From: Lepidostoma basale
Taxonomy: Eukaryota; Arthropoda; Insecta; Trichoptera; Lepidostomatidae
Assembly (NCBI GenBank): GCA_022606425.2
Contig: JAHDVF020001592.1
Coordinates: 372,001 to 436,000, forward strand
DNA: 64,000 nt
Direction: 5' to 3'
Below the pieces are notes generated by a model that did no database searches, was not told the origin of the DNA, and saw only the letters and a program-made list of their open reading frames with translations. Made by a program: the position numbers and the translations under genes. Shown in pieces: positions 23,301 to 27,465 of this stretch. Within the stretch, counting starts at the first letter, position 1. Each line of letters begins with the position of its first letter.

Positions 23301-23679
23301 ATAAAGTCCCTTAGACCCATGTGTGATAAAATGATGTGTGACGGAATTGTACCCGGAGAAACCAGGACGACCTTGTAAAGTTTATCACCATGAGCAACGT
23401 GGAGGGAAAGCGAGAAAATTGAAGAAACAATAAACTAATATCATGTTTCTTATTTTTATTCAGGTTAGTCTCGGAGAAGCATTGAAAGCCGAGTTGAAGT
23501 TCGCCCTGAACATTACGGAGACAACAAAGCCTGTCCACACTCCGTCTTCCGAATCCTCATCGTCTTCCAAGGCGTCGAAAGAAGGCCGAGCTTCGAGGGC
23601 TGCTTCAGAAGCCAGGAGCATAACTGCCAATGTCCTCAATGCTGCCACTTCTTTCATAAAGCTGGATAAAATATTCTAA
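2165..23679 (+). CDS. Kainate-type ionotropic glutamate receptor (GluK2-like), 3' six exons
   Basis: This gene encodes a subunit of a tetrameric glutamate-gated cation channel of the plasma membrane. Joining 2165-2302, 12840-13038, 15394-15625, 17790-17905, 19388-19546 and 23464-23679 gives an uninterrupted frame of 353 residues. All introns are GT-AG and their phases agree (2, 0, 1, 0, 0). Numbered from the first split codon, the order is: pore loop with QQGS (Q/R-site Q39), M3 with SYTANLAAF (67-76), the S2 ligand-binding lobe with GGATLSFF (A107, T108) and MESTSIEY (E158), a cysteine pair C170/C228 at the positions of the family disulfide, M4 (about 245-270) and a Ser/Ala-rich cytoplasmic tail ending KLDKIF. 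These features place it with insect kainate receptors rather than NMDA receptors. The amino-terminal domain, S1 and M1 are not in the window. Ligand affinity and the exact orthologue cannot be read from this part. Confidence 0.95.
2815..2890 (+). mobile_element. tRNA-derived SINE, 3' body fragment
   Basis: The segment AATAGCTATACCCTTT, followed by a CGATTTGGCTCGCG-like block and GATGTAAAGAG, matches the 3' body of the full SINE at 43911-44165 and ends in an AATAATAAA-like tail. Confidence 0.65.
2911..3160. repeat. Near-perfect palindrome element with hammerhead-like arms (CCGG family)
   Basis: Two arms of about 98 nt (2911-3008 and 3011-3108) are almost exact reverse complements around a GG centre. 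Each arm reads outward as CTGTCGATG, a stem (CAG...CTG with flanking pairs), GCGAAACCGGTCGCTGTC and AAATAAAGACAAAAGTGG. A non-palindromic tail (ATGAAC...GAGATTTCAGTAAAATCA) follows to about 3160 and is shared with the copies at 26734-26906 and 59220-59485. The GAAA-CCGG-UC part fits a type I hammerhead with a self-complementary stem III. The first core strand is CTGTCGA rather than CTGANGA in all three copies, so activity is doubtful. Confidence 0.75.
3165..3510 (+). mobile_element. RTE-E retrotransposon relic
   Basis: In shifting frames the + strand encodes [16 protein letters not shown], the same C-terminal signature as the copies at 25085-25328 (GRPPKRWRESWSS) and 40375-40972. The upstream part is frameshifted and weak. 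Confidence 0.55.
4015..4475. repeat. Hammerhead-like element in inverted-pair form
   Basis: The left arm (about 4018-4125) and right arm (about 4382-4472) are inverted copies of the family seen cleanly at 19073-19345. The shared blocks are CTAGAAGTTTTATTATAT, AAGGCATTATCAAA and GGGCGAAACATGTCATTCCC. Between them are about 260 bp of unrelated AT-rich DNA. The left arm is decayed. Confidence 0.65.
4385..4425 (+). ncRNA. Hammerhead-like motif, UUGAUAA variant, stem III CATG
   Basis: The order is TTGATAA (4387-4393), an extra T, a small stem-loop, GAAA (4408-4411), self-complementary CATG and TC. One stem II pair is broken (G-G). See 19206-19247 for a better copy. This is a sequence motif only. 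Confidence 0.5.
4490..4740 (+). mobile_element. RTE-E-like retrotransposon C-terminal fragment
   Basis: The frame at 4492-4707 reads [20 protein letters not shown] and [13 protein letters not shown]. This is the NxxIR...R.RR.WYGHV.RM arrangement of RTE-like polymerase C termini. The 5' side and the GRP.KRW end are missing. Confidence 0.65.
5275..5500 (+). mobile_element. RTE-J retrotransposon C-terminal fragment
   Basis: The + strand encodes [20 protein letters not shown], then [19 protein letters not shown] and WRLKLIEAM, ending in TAG. This is a typical RTE-like C terminus (RWxGHV.RM...GRP..RW.D). No target-site duplication was found. Confidence 0.7.
5825..6370 (+). mobile_element. RTE-D retrotransposon C-terminal fragment, frameshifted
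   Basis: Across frames the + strand reads [40 protein letters not shown], a NVEIRK.TRVADIG-like block, KWQWAG and [13 protein letters not shown]. This matches the RTE lineage common in insects (GW.AFGKL...K.KVF.QCVLP...R.AMER.MLGISLRD). The copies at 50174-50605 and 60745-61055 share it. Several frameshifts and stops make it dead. Confidence 0.72.
6380..7077. other. Intronic stretch, nothing recognised
   Basis: AT-rich sequence. I see no coding similarity, long repeat or structured element here. Confidence 0.5.
7078..8156 (-). mobile_element. RTE-B retrotransposon, 5'-truncated, with target-site duplication
   Basis: The insert at 7090-8144 is flanked by near-identical 12-mers (AACTCACTAATT at 7078-7089, AATTCACTAATT at 8145-8156). 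On the - strand its 3' end is a (GAA)n tail, seen here as TTCTTCTTCTTCTT at 7090. The - strand encodes reverse transcriptase with YADDLCLLS (in 7772-8074), then [30 protein letters not shown] and [14 protein letters not shown] (in 7104-7733). A frameshift separates the two parts. It inserted into the receptor intron in antisense orientation. Confidence 0.88.
8157..8950. other. Intronic stretch, nothing recognised
   Basis: AT-rich unique-looking DNA with no coding match or paired repeat that I can support. Confidence 0.45.
8960..9345 (+). mobile_element. LTR-like repeat, copy 1 (possible solo LTR)
   Basis: A TATA-like AATAAAAGCC, a GC-rich middle (CGACTTCTAACCGACACGA, GAGTCTTCGCTCAGC-like) and an end CTCTTACAACATCACCCC are shared, inverted, with 16925-17345. 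TATA box, GC-rich leader and an end in ACA resemble an LTR-retrotransposon LTR. The exact TG...CA ends and a target-site duplication were not fixed, and no gag or pol is present. Confidence 0.5.
9700..10150 (+). mobile_element. Mariner/Tc1-like transposase relic
   Basis: Around 10036-10115 the + strand reads FQQDGAA, stop, [23 protein letters not shown]...M..L.E is the hallmark block around the second catalytic Asp of mariner-like transposases. Frames are broken on both sides and no terminal repeats were identified. Only a fragment remains. Confidence 0.45.
10220..10713. mobile_element. TTAA-flanked MITE (piggyBac-type target site)
   Basis: An element of 486 bp (10224-10709) is bounded by TTAA on both sides (10220-10223, 10710-10713). 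The terminal inverted repeats are GGGGTTAGGCCAYTCTAG, 18 bp with one difference between ends. There is no coding capacity. TTAA duplication is the rule for piggyBac elements, which would have supplied the transposase. Confidence 0.8.
10845..11640 (-). mobile_element. RTE-C retrotransposon fragment
   Basis: The - strand encodes [28 protein letters not shown] and [14 protein letters not shown] in 11364-11603. The C-terminal part (10845-11300) reads as the complement of the copy at 27965-28475 (HRR.FRI.W.DR..N.EVL...). An 11-bp minisatellite interrupts it at 10978-11145. The frame is broken. Confidence 0.72.
10978..11145. repeat. 11-bp minisatellite inside RTE-C
   Basis: About 15 tandem copies of GGCGTCTCTAC (variants GACGTCTCTAC and one GGCGTCACTAC). 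Three units make 33 nt, so frames stay open and give an artefactual [11 protein letters not shown] peptide repeat. Flanking RTE-C sequence resumes at GGTATTTTTC, so the array expanded inside the retroelement. Confidence 0.9.
12150..12205 (-). ncRNA. Hammerhead-like motif, degenerate
   Basis: The - strand reads CTTGAAGA, T, GGAGA, a nine-base loop, TCTCC, GAAACGTCGG. The stem II and GAAAC elements fit; the first strand has UUGAAGA instead of CUGANGA and stem III is only CG. It lies directly upstream of a tRNA-SINE fragment. Confidence 0.4.
12235..12434 (+). mobile_element. tRNA-derived SINE, 5'-truncated
   Basis: Starts inside the tRNA-like head (box B GGTTCGATTCCCGG near 12249) and continues through CTCTGGTGTAAAATTTATCT, ACAATAAAATGGCGA and the CTATACCCTTTACATCG block. 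The full-length reference is 43911-44165. The next element, a pogo-like MITE, sits immediately after its tail. Confidence 0.78.
12434..12757. mobile_element. pogo/Tc1-type MITE, 82 bp upstream of a receptor exon
   Basis: A 320-bp element (12436-12755) is flanked by TA. Its 24-bp terminal inverted repeats start CAGTAGAGTCTCGRTTATCC and differ by one base. CAGT ends and a TA target are typical of pogo-like elements. There is no transposase. It lies just upstream of the acceptor of the exon at 12840, so it forms part of the 3' end of that intron. Confidence 0.85.
12840..13038 (+). CDS. Receptor exon: M3 channel gate and start of S2
   Basis: The acceptor is GTTAG and the donor CAG/GTAAGA. The first base completes Lys47. 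The exon encodes [16 protein letters not shown], then [16 protein letters not shown] (the near-invariant M3 gate), then [17 protein letters not shown] and ATLSFFQ. In kainate receptors the Ala-Thr after GG contacts the ligand carboxylate. The exon ends in phase 0. Confidence 0.97.
13067..13142. repeat. 68-bp TTAA-flanked inverted-repeat miniature element
   Basis: TTAA at 13067-13070 and 13139-13142 bracket GCGAGTATACTCGC and GCGAGTTAACTCGC, which are inverted copies and each nearly palindromic. It begins 28 bp after the exon donor. It may be a very short piggyBac-type MITE or only a local hairpin. Confidence 0.5.
13143..14275. other. Intronic stretch with a small tandem duplication
   Basis: No gene recognised. 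A block TTATTACTAATACTACTAGT plus TTTCTCTT occurs twice (about 13943-13971 and 13982-14010) with a 39-bp period. A 48-codon open piece beginning [12 protein letters not shown] near 13459 has no recognisable family. Confidence 0.5.
14280..14780. repeat. Dispersed MITE-like repeat, copy 1
   Basis: The ends are loosely inverted (GTTTTTTTAAGGGG and, on the other strand, GGGGTGTTTTTTTAGAGG). The internal block GATTTCGGGCATATGAGCGC plus CACGGCTAGCTCGAATGAAG recurs inverted at 28965-29190. No coding content. Confidence 0.6.
15394..15625 (+). CDS. Receptor exon: S2 ligand-binding lobe
   Basis: The acceptor is TTTTCAG and the donor is A/GTAAGA (phase 1). It encodes [58 protein letters not shown] and PM. 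E158 in MESTSIEY is the Glu that holds the ligand amino group in this family. C170 is the first cysteine of the S2 disulfide. Both are present, so glutamate binding is expected to be intact. Confidence 0.97.
15690..16150 (-). mobile_element. RTE-C retrotransposon 3' fragment
   Basis: The - strand 3' end is a (GAA)n tail (TTCTTCTTCTTCTTC at 15696-15710). The body is the complement of the C-terminal coding part of the copy at 27965-28475, including the GHF, VIA.GGD and HRR.FRIPW.D regions, with frameshifts. It is inserted antisense in the receptor intron. Confidence 0.75.
16430..16740. repeat. Dispersed repeat M, copy 1
   Basis: About 300 bp are shared with 47245-47540: GGGGTTACCTTCCCTTA, ATTGCCCGGG..TCGCGGGGT, GACGCTA..A.GTTGGACTT, TTACGACATTTT and ATCGTA.CCCTACTA. 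No coding match or ends were identified. It is probably part of an unrecognised mobile element. Confidence 0.6.
16795..16915 (-). repeat. Hammerhead-like element, 3' half only
   Basis: On the - strand, CCGAAACATGTCTGAGTTCA and GTGAAAATAAAAAGTG match the element at 50805-50925. GAAA, CATG and UC are present. The first core strand (UUGAUAA in the other copy) is missing. Confidence 0.55.
16925..17345 (-). mobile_element. LTR-like repeat, copy 2, opposite orientation
   Basis: On the - strand: TATAAAAGCGGTACATCCGA (TATA box), TGCGACTTCTAACCGACACG, a GAGTCTTCGCTCCCGC-like block, GTAATAAACGCTGAAACC (possible polyadenylation signal AATAAA) and an end TCTCACAACATCCCCC. The same order occurs at 8960-9345. 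TATA, leader, AATAAA and an ACA end suggest a solo LTR. No flanking duplication was confirmed. Confidence 0.55.
17460..17695 (-). mobile_element. RTE-C retrotransposon fragment
   Basis: The complement of RTE-C C-terminal coding sequence (TCTTGCGCCGCCGGAATTTC corresponds to the dgQDREEF region). It is diverged and has no open frame on its coding strand. Confidence 0.5.
17790..17905 (+). CDS. Receptor exon: end of S2
   Basis: The acceptor is TCGTAG and the donor AAG/GTATGG. The first two bases complete Asn191. The exon encodes [42 protein letters not shown]...L.LQEEGKL..LK.KWW is the standard end of S2 in kainate and AMPA receptors, and C228 is the second disulfide cysteine. Confidence 0.97.
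18126..18169 (-). ncRNA. Type I hammerhead ribozyme motif, consensus core
   Basis: Read on the - strand: ATATCA, CTGATGA, C, GGGCT-GGTT-AGTCC, GAAA, CATG, TT, TGATAT. Stem I is ATATCA/TGATAT (6 bp). Stem II is GGGCT/AGTCC (one G-U) with a GGTT loop. Stem III is the self-complementary CATG, which would favour a dimer. The predicted cleavage triplet is GUU. The one oddity is an extra C between the core A9 and stem II. Confidence 0.8.
18181..18696 (+). mobile_element. RTE-A 5'-truncated insertion with 11-bp target-site duplication
   Basis: The insert 18192-18685 is bounded by TTAAAATCTTA at 18181-18191 and 18686-18696. The + strand encodes the polymerase C terminus (open from 18297: [52 protein letters not shown]) and ends GGAGACGGCGTGATGG then (TTAG)4. 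Frameshifts occur upstream. Confidence 0.92.
18834..18877 (+). ncRNA. Hammerhead-like motif, partner arm, degenerate
   Basis: ATATCA, CTGTTGA, A, GGGCTGGTTAGTC, AGAAAC, TTAT, TTGATAT. Stem I and most of stem II persist. The core has U for A6 and stem III has lost CATG, so it is probably inactive. It is the inverted partner of 18126-18169. Confidence 0.55.
19073..19345. repeat. Inverted-pair hammerhead-like element (UUGAUAA family), clean copy
   Basis: The arms run inward from AATTAATACGAATGAAAAC through TTCTAGAAGTTTTATTATAT, TTTTATGGGAATGACATGTT and TCGCCCTTCTAAGGC. The right arm is the reverse complement, ending about 19300, followed by GTTTTACATTATTGTTCAAG and AAACAATAA, which recur at other copies. 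It lies in a receptor intron, 40 bp before the exon at 19388. Confidence 0.75.
19206..19247 (+). ncRNA. Hammerhead-like motif with UUGAUAA core, stem III CATG
   Basis: TTGATAA (19210-19216), T, GTCTT-AGA-AGGGC (stem II, 5 bp with two G-U), GAAA (19231-19234), CATG, TC. Compared with CUGANGA, positions 3 and 8 are U and A, which keeps the 3-8 pair possible as U-A. Stem I is short (AT/AT). The inverted partner on - lies at 19140-19182 and has a 3-nt insertion in the core. Confidence 0.6.
19388..19546 (+). CDS. Receptor exon: S2-M4 linker and M4 helix
   Basis: The acceptor is TTTCCAG and the donor AAG/GTAAAA, both in phase 0. It encodes [19 protein letters not shown], then the M4 span [20 protein letters not shown], then [25 protein letters not shown]...EFLWN.RK is the insect kainate-receptor M4 signature. 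The linker is acidic and serine-rich. Confidence 0.96.
19752..20125 (-). mobile_element. tRNA-derived SINE 3' fragment, split by an RTE-B insertion
   Basis: On the - strand the two halves (20097-20125, then 19752-19825) form the SINE block ATAGCTATACCCTTTACATC, GATTTGGCTCGCGCTG-like, GATGTAAAGAGCG and an (AAT)n tail. RTE-B lies between them with a 13-bp duplication. Confidence 0.75.
19813..20109 (-). mobile_element. RTE-B 5'-truncated insertion with 13-bp target-site duplication
   Basis: The insert 19826-20096 (271 bp) is bounded by ATGTAAAGGGTAT at 19813-19825 and 20097-20109. The (GAA)n 3' tail faces left. The body is the RTE-B 3' end shared with 7090-8144, 21515-22050 and 54192-54487. Confidence 0.92.
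20133..20250. repeat. Compact hammerhead-family element (UUGAUAA family), decayed
   Basis: AACAATGATGTAAAACTCCA, then TTAATACGAATGACAGG, TTTTGCCCTTCTAAGGCA and the inverted GCCTTAAAAGGGC..GTTTTCATTCGTATTAAT. The GAAAC part is lost and the core reads TTAATAA. Confidence 0.55.
20250..20418 (-). mobile_element. tRNA-derived SINE
   Basis: The - strand starts at the tRNA-like head (GACCTTTTTGGCCGAGTGGT with box A) and continues through a box B remnant (GGGTTCGATGCGG) to ACAATAAAATGGTGATGATA and TAGTTACCTATCACATGTCA. Confidence 0.75.
20530..20655 (-). mobile_element. RTE-A decayed 3' fragment
   Basis: The complement of the RTE-A 3' end: CTTCACGTCATTTATCTGAA, TGGGTAGATAGAGA and ACGCACGTCGATTTTTCCGA correspond to the MRV region and final codons. 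A similar relic lies at 19672-19720. Confidence 0.5.
20700..20950. repeat. Hammerhead-bearing inverted-repeat element (ATATCA family), copy 2
   Basis: The arms share TTTTTGTATACTTTGTATAT, ACAACACTAACTTT and TTAAATTACATATCAGACAT with the opposite end. The left arm keeps only GAAACATGTCTGATAT on the - strand; the right arm carries a full motif at 20846-20888. Confidence 0.75.
20846..20888 (+). ncRNA. Type I hammerhead ribozyme motif, consensus core (CUGAGGA)
   Basis: ATATCA (20846-20851), CTGAGGA (20852-20858), A, GGAC-CGGTT-GTCC, GAAA (20873-20876), CATG, TA, TGATAT (20883-20888). The core matches CUGANGA, stem I has 6 bp, stem II 4 bp and stem III is self-complementary. The predicted cleavage triplet is GUA. 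As in the other copies, one extra base precedes stem II. Confidence 0.82.
21515..22050 (-). mobile_element. RTE-B copy with internal deletion of the polymerase core
   Basis: One - frame (21732-22043) joins [20 protein letters not shown] and [14 protein letters not shown] directly to [16 protein letters not shown] and [13 protein letters not shown]. The middle of the reverse transcriptase, including the YADD motif, is missing while the frame remains open. The 3' end continues to 21515. Confidence 0.8.
22170..22375. repeat. Dispersed repeat P, copy 1
   Basis: GGCCGAGCCATAGAGGGCTC, CCTCCGCTTACCCGAAGCTG and AACCAAGGGGGACCCAGACC recur at 48612-48730, where the segment between the blocks (about 80 bp) is absent. 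Function unknown. Confidence 0.55.
22757..23162 (-). mobile_element. RTE-A C-terminal fragment
   Basis: An open - frame encodes [57 protein letters not shown] and [20 protein letters not shown]. The 3' end is GTGGTGGTATA rather than the usual (GTTA)n. Confidence 0.82.
23220..23335 (+). mobile_element. RTE-A short fragment, opposite orientation
   Basis: CTTATGTAAGGAAGCGAAGC and CATGGAGC..AAGGATGA plus CCCTTAGACCCATGTGTGAT correspond to the [19 protein letters not shown] region. It lies head to head with the - strand copy at 22757-23162. Confidence 0.55.
23464..23679 (+). CDS. Receptor last exon: cytoplasmic tail
   Basis: The acceptor is TATTCAG. It encodes [20 protein letters not shown], a serine/alanine-rich stretch ([26 protein letters not shown]) and [16 protein letters not shown] before TAA at 23677-23679. 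The juxtamembrane [12 protein letters not shown] segment is well conserved in insect kainate receptors. The tail is short and ends without a recognisable PDZ ligand. Confidence 0.95.
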   Translation, partial: VSLGEALKAELKFALNITETTKPVHTPSSESSSSSKASKEGRASRAASEARSITANVLNAATSFIKLDKIF

Positions 23680-24117
23680 ATTCAAATATCACAAATTTTC
23701 TATTGATTACAAAACTGTGATGGGTTGTGAAACTCAATTTCAACACATGTATATTAAGCGCCCTACCTTTGGGTTATTTTCCGAGAAACGTGAAAAAAAC
23801 AAGCAGGTTTTTTATTAATGAAATTTAATTTGATACGTATTTTATTTTTTTAAATTACGAAACGTCAAATACTCGGCCGCACACTTCGCCTGCCCTTTGT
23901 AAAACTATCATATTTATGAAGACTTGTGCTCAAGTTTTGATGGCACACACGCGTATCCCTAAAACTTTGTACATTTTAGGTACATTACCTTTTCTCAAGC
24001 CCGTACGTGATACGGGATATCGTAGAATGGTACAGTCAAAGTGAACGTATCACGTACGTGAAAAGAGGTAGGGTAGTTAATATCAAAAGTGCTGTTAATC
24101 GGCATTAATATAATAAA
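23680..24117 (+). other. Probable 3' UTR of the receptor, AATAAA at 24112-24117
   Basis: The first AATAAA after the stop codon lies 433 bases downstream, at 24112-24117. The transcript end is inferred and needs RNA data. Confidence 0.45.
23980..24076. repeat. Hairpin in the receptor 3' UTR
   Basis: CGTACGTGATACG (24002-24014) and CGTATCACGTACG (24046-24058) are a perfect 13-bp inverted repeat. Outer arms TACCTTTTC and GAAAAGAGGTA extend the symmetry. It could be a small MITE or an RNA hairpin. Confidence 0.6.
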
Positions 24118-24372
24118 TAGTAAGATTGTGCATGCTAGTTTTTTTCTATCAAATTTGTGCTCCATTCACATTTATTCTGTATAAAATAAGTTTTCTTCCA
24201 TACTTAAAAGTACATTTAAAGTTTAACGTCGTTGTGTAAACAGCAACAAATTTATTTTTGTATTTATATTGCATTTTATAATTAGTACTAGTTTTGTTTT
24301 ACAAATATTATAAGTACAGATTTTTCTTTATTTTGTAATATTTTTATAACTATTTAAGCTTTTTATTTGATT

Positions 24373-24456
24373 GATATCTTCACCCCAAGAGACGCCAGCC
24401 TGAATTCAGGAACAGACCAAAGGTCTATAAGGAGAAGAAGAAGAAGAAGATATCTT
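24373..24456 (+). mobile_element. RTE-E-type 3' end, 68-bp insertion with 8-bp duplication
   Basis: The insert 24381-24448 (CACCCCAAGAGACGCCAGCC to a GAAGAAGAAGAAGA tail) is flanked by GATATCTT at 24373-24380 and 24449-24456. Family assignment rests on the (GAA)n tail only. The short length shows extreme 5' truncation. Confidence 0.65.
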
Positions 24457-24554
24457 TACAATTAGCACAGAAATGCAGACGTTTTCATTTGTCCCTGTCC
24501 AGTGTGTTTAAAATTTCACGTTCATTGGATGGTTATCTTCGATAGTGTCAGCAC

Positions 24555-24918
24555 AAACTGTTTTATCTTCCAACATTCAGAACCAACCTACCTCTGGTGA
24601 TGTCGGTGGAGAGAGCAATCAAAATGCTGAACATGATCGATTAGGAGATCGATGTCTTTCATATTAGTGAAAGTAGGTTCAGAAGACAAATACTTGACTT
24701 CAGAGAGTAACTTGTATCTTTAAAGCTGAATTATTGTCATGTGCTATTATATATTATATTTAAACTGTTCTCAATATATGCCTTAAACTTAAATTTTGTT
24801 AGTAATATCTTTTGAGAAACAAGCTGATTTGATTTGAATTGATTTGATTTGATTTGATTTGATTTGATTTGATTTGATTTGATTTGATTTGATTTGACTT
24901 GATTTGATTTGATTTGAT
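24555..24918 (+). mobile_element. K (CR1/Jockey-like) retrotransposon 3' end
   Basis: The + strand matches the C terminus of the copies at 45905-46995 and 52560-53190: RTNLPLVMSVERAIKMLN followed by EIDVFHIS with a stop. The 3' UTR block GCCTTAAACTTAAATTTTG leads into the pentanucleotide array. Confidence 0.7.
24826..24918. repeat. (GATTT)n array, about 18 units
   Basis: Nearly pure GATTT repeats with GAATT and GACTT variants. It sits at the 3' terminus of a K retrotransposon whose other copies end CTGATTTGATTT, so it is an expanded element tail. Confidence 0.9.
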
Positions 24919-25084
24919 CATGAGGTAATGTAATGTCTTTCTTACTATCTGAGACCATTCTATAGTACTAACATAGCCATATTATTCTGACTTTAGATCA
25001 ACAAAACGATATTAAAACCTTAACAAAGCACTTTTAATAAACCTCAAAATATATAGTTATAAAACATAATATTAGTATTAGTTA

Positions 25085-25328
25085 GAAATCTGCGAGGTTG
25101 AAGATGTGGTCAGATGGGGACGTCAAAGACGGCGATACTGGCATCAACACGTAGAAAGGATGAGCTCAAATAGGATACCATACATAGCTCTCCATGGAAC
25201 GCCAAACGGACAACGCCGACCAGGAAGACCTCCGAAACGGTGGAGAGAAAGCTGGAGTTCAGCGTCTCAAGAAAACCCGCCTCAAATAACAGACTCCTGA
25301 GTCTACCAAAAGTGAAGAAGAAGAAGAA
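25085..25328 (+). mobile_element. RTE-E C-terminal fragment with (GAA)n tail
   Basis: 25106-25300 encodes MVRWGRQRRRYWHQHVERMS, PNGQRRPGRPPKRWRESWSS and ASQENPPQ, then a stop. GAAGAAGAAGAAG follows at about 25313-25328. This is the clearest RTE-E terminus in the window. Confidence 0.8.
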
Positions 25329-25518
25329 GTATTGGTTAGAGAAATTTCTTGGTAGAAGTCCATTATGAATAATAATAATAGAAAATCTTTTTGATATCCA
25401 GTTTCTTTGTGTGAAATATCCATATGACCTTTGTAATAGGAGCTTAATTCAATAAATAATTATAGTAATTTAATATGTGTTTTTATATAAATAAATATAA
25501 CCTATAATAAAATAATAA

Positions 25519-25663
25519 ATGGCGATGAGGCTCGCAACCCATCACACCGCGTCTCCCGCGGAGCGAAAAGAGAAGGATGGAGTGCCGCATCAGTAAAAGT
25601 GTGACAGTCCATTCTTTCTGCCTACCCTTTCGGGGAGACGGCGTGATGGTTAGTTAGTTAGTT
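25519..25663 (+). mobile_element. RTE-A-tail foldback SINE, copy 1 (5'-truncated)
   Basis: Begins at TGGCGATGAGG, then CGCAACCCATCACACCGCGT, CTCCCGCGGAGCGAAAAG, AGAAGGATGGAGTGCCGCAT and finally the RTE-A 3' end GTCCATTCTTTCTGCCTACC, CTTTCGGGGAGACGGCGTGA, (TTAG)n. The middle is a reverse-complemented relative of the 3' end, so the transcript would fold back. Confidence 0.85.
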
Positions 25664-25712
25664 GGAAGTCGTATGTCATGAGAATCAACAGCTAAATTGT
25701 AATGTACAGTAG

Positions 25713-26265
25713 CTAACTAACTAACTAACTAACCATCACGCCGTCTCCCCGAAGGAGTAGACAGAAAGAATGGACTGCCATATTTTTCTTTCCTGACATA
25801 TTTCTCTCGCTTCCTCAACATTCATATGACTCCTTGATTTCTCTGAATCCTCACATGGCCGACATTCAATATTTGATTTATTTGATCGTGCCACGTTTTC
25901 CTCGGTCTTCCTTCTATTTCTGGTTGCATTTACATTGATAACATATACTTTTTTTTAACATTCTTTTTTCATTCATTCTTTCCACATGTCCAAACCATCT
26001 TAATGATCACTTTCATTCACTTCTTATATTTTTATTCGACACTCATACACGGAGTATCACACATTCGTCTAAGAGATCTCATTTCTACTGCATGTATTCA
26101 ATTTTTATCCTTCTTTCGTCAGTTCGTTTGCCAACCACGGGGACATTACGCAACCCTGTTTGACACCTTTATCGATATCAAACTAGGCTGTAAGATCTCC
26201 ATTTACTCTGACACTAGCAGTGCTTTCCGTGTATAGCGACTTAATTGCCGTGATCAGTTATTGGG
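25713..26265 (-). mobile_element. RTE-A copy with internal deletion of the polymerase core
   Basis: The 3' end (CTAAC)n CATCACGCCGTCTCCCC faces left. Read on -, SLYTESTASVRVNGD and GVKQGCVMSPWL run straight into a WQKKDE-like segment, so the region with YADD is missing, as in the RTE-B copy at 21515-22050. Further frameshifts are present. Confidence 0.78.
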
Positions 26266-26489
26266 TTAATTGGGTTCAAATAACCAACCGTATATAAATG
26301 TGGAAAGGAACGGGAAACTGCCACATTAAAGGTCCAAGTGGCATCCAAGAACCGGCAAAAATGTTTCACAAACTGGTGAAGAATTTATAAAAAAAACGAT
26401 TTCATTTATTTTAAATATTTAGGAAAAATAGAAAATTACTTAAAAACTCTTCTACTTGTTTTTTTACACGAATTTATTTGTTTCAAAGT

Positions 26490-26595
26490 AACCGGTTTCG
26501 CTCCTGCCAGAGCTTCGCCACAGTTACAAAACAGACAGCTAACCCTGACTTAGCTCAGCCGGGAGCGAAACCGATTGGTTAAACATAAAAAAAAT
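26490..26595. repeat. Degenerate hammerhead-like inverted pair
   Basis: The left arm on - reads GAAGCTCTGGCAGGAGC, GAAA, CCGG, TT. The right arm on + reads CTGACTTAGCTCAGCCGGGAGC-like stem sequence (in two parts: CTGACTTA, GCTC-AGCCG-GGAGC), GAAA, CCGA, TT. The cores deviate from CUGANGA. Confidence 0.45.
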
Positions 26596-26733
26596 CTGTA
26601 AGATCAAGTAATAGCGTTCTAAAATTATTTTTGACAATGCCACATTACAAATTAATTATACGAAAATATTTAGTTTTTCACCGTTGTTCAAGAAACAAAA
26701 AATATTATAGTAATAAATAATAATTCGAATCCG

Positions 26734-26906
26734 CCGGCTTCGCTGGCATCGATGGATTGGTCAGTCACCAGTCTGTCGATGCCAGCGAGTCTGGCGAAGC
26801 CGGTCGCTGTCGAAATAAAGACAAAAGTGGAAGTAGTTAAAAAACATAGTTTTATTTAATTAGTATTTGAAATGAACAAGAGATTTCAGTAAAATCATTT
26901 GATTAT
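26734..26906. repeat. Palindrome element, CCGG family, 5'-truncated copy
   Basis: The right arm and non-palindromic tail are the same as at 2911-3160. The left arm is shortened and starts at CCGCCGGCTTCGCTGGCATC. Confidence 0.7.
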
Positions 26907-27465
26907 CACAAATATTAATAGTTTACCATTTATAACCATTGTGCATTGATACAAGTCCTGCCCAGTATGATAACTATTATTCATTTGATTTATATCATGT
27001 TATAGAATAACTGCTTTTAATCTTATGATTTTTCAAAATTAATTAAAGTCTGATGAGTGCCGAGTAGGTTAAGGGTTGATGGAAGGGTTCAGTGATGCAA
27101 ATGATCGGTCCATCTGTAATTGATGGGGCTGTCAGATCTGATAATATAACGTAATTATGTATACGTCGTAAATGATACAGTCAGATCAAATGCACAGCAT
27201 CCCGTGAAGCCAATGTAACGCTATTGTTAAAAATTAGGAATTTCACGTTATATTTTTTTTATGTGAAATGAGATGTTTAAACAGCTGGATAATTGGATTA
27301 TACATTTTATTTATTTAACATTATACTTGTTAAGAATGCTTCTTCTTATTTTTTTGGTGTCATGTAAGTTTCCTCTGATGTTGACTATCACTTGAGAGTA
27401 CGTATCTCTGTTGTTGGCAGCTCGGAAATGCTTCTTAACATTTTTTAAGCCAGTTAAGTATAAAA
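26907..27465. other. No gene or clear repeat recognised
   Basis: AT-rich. A diverged RTE-C-like 3' snippet may be present near 27345-27430 (TGTCATGTAAGTTTCCTCTG), too weak to call. Confidence 0.4.
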
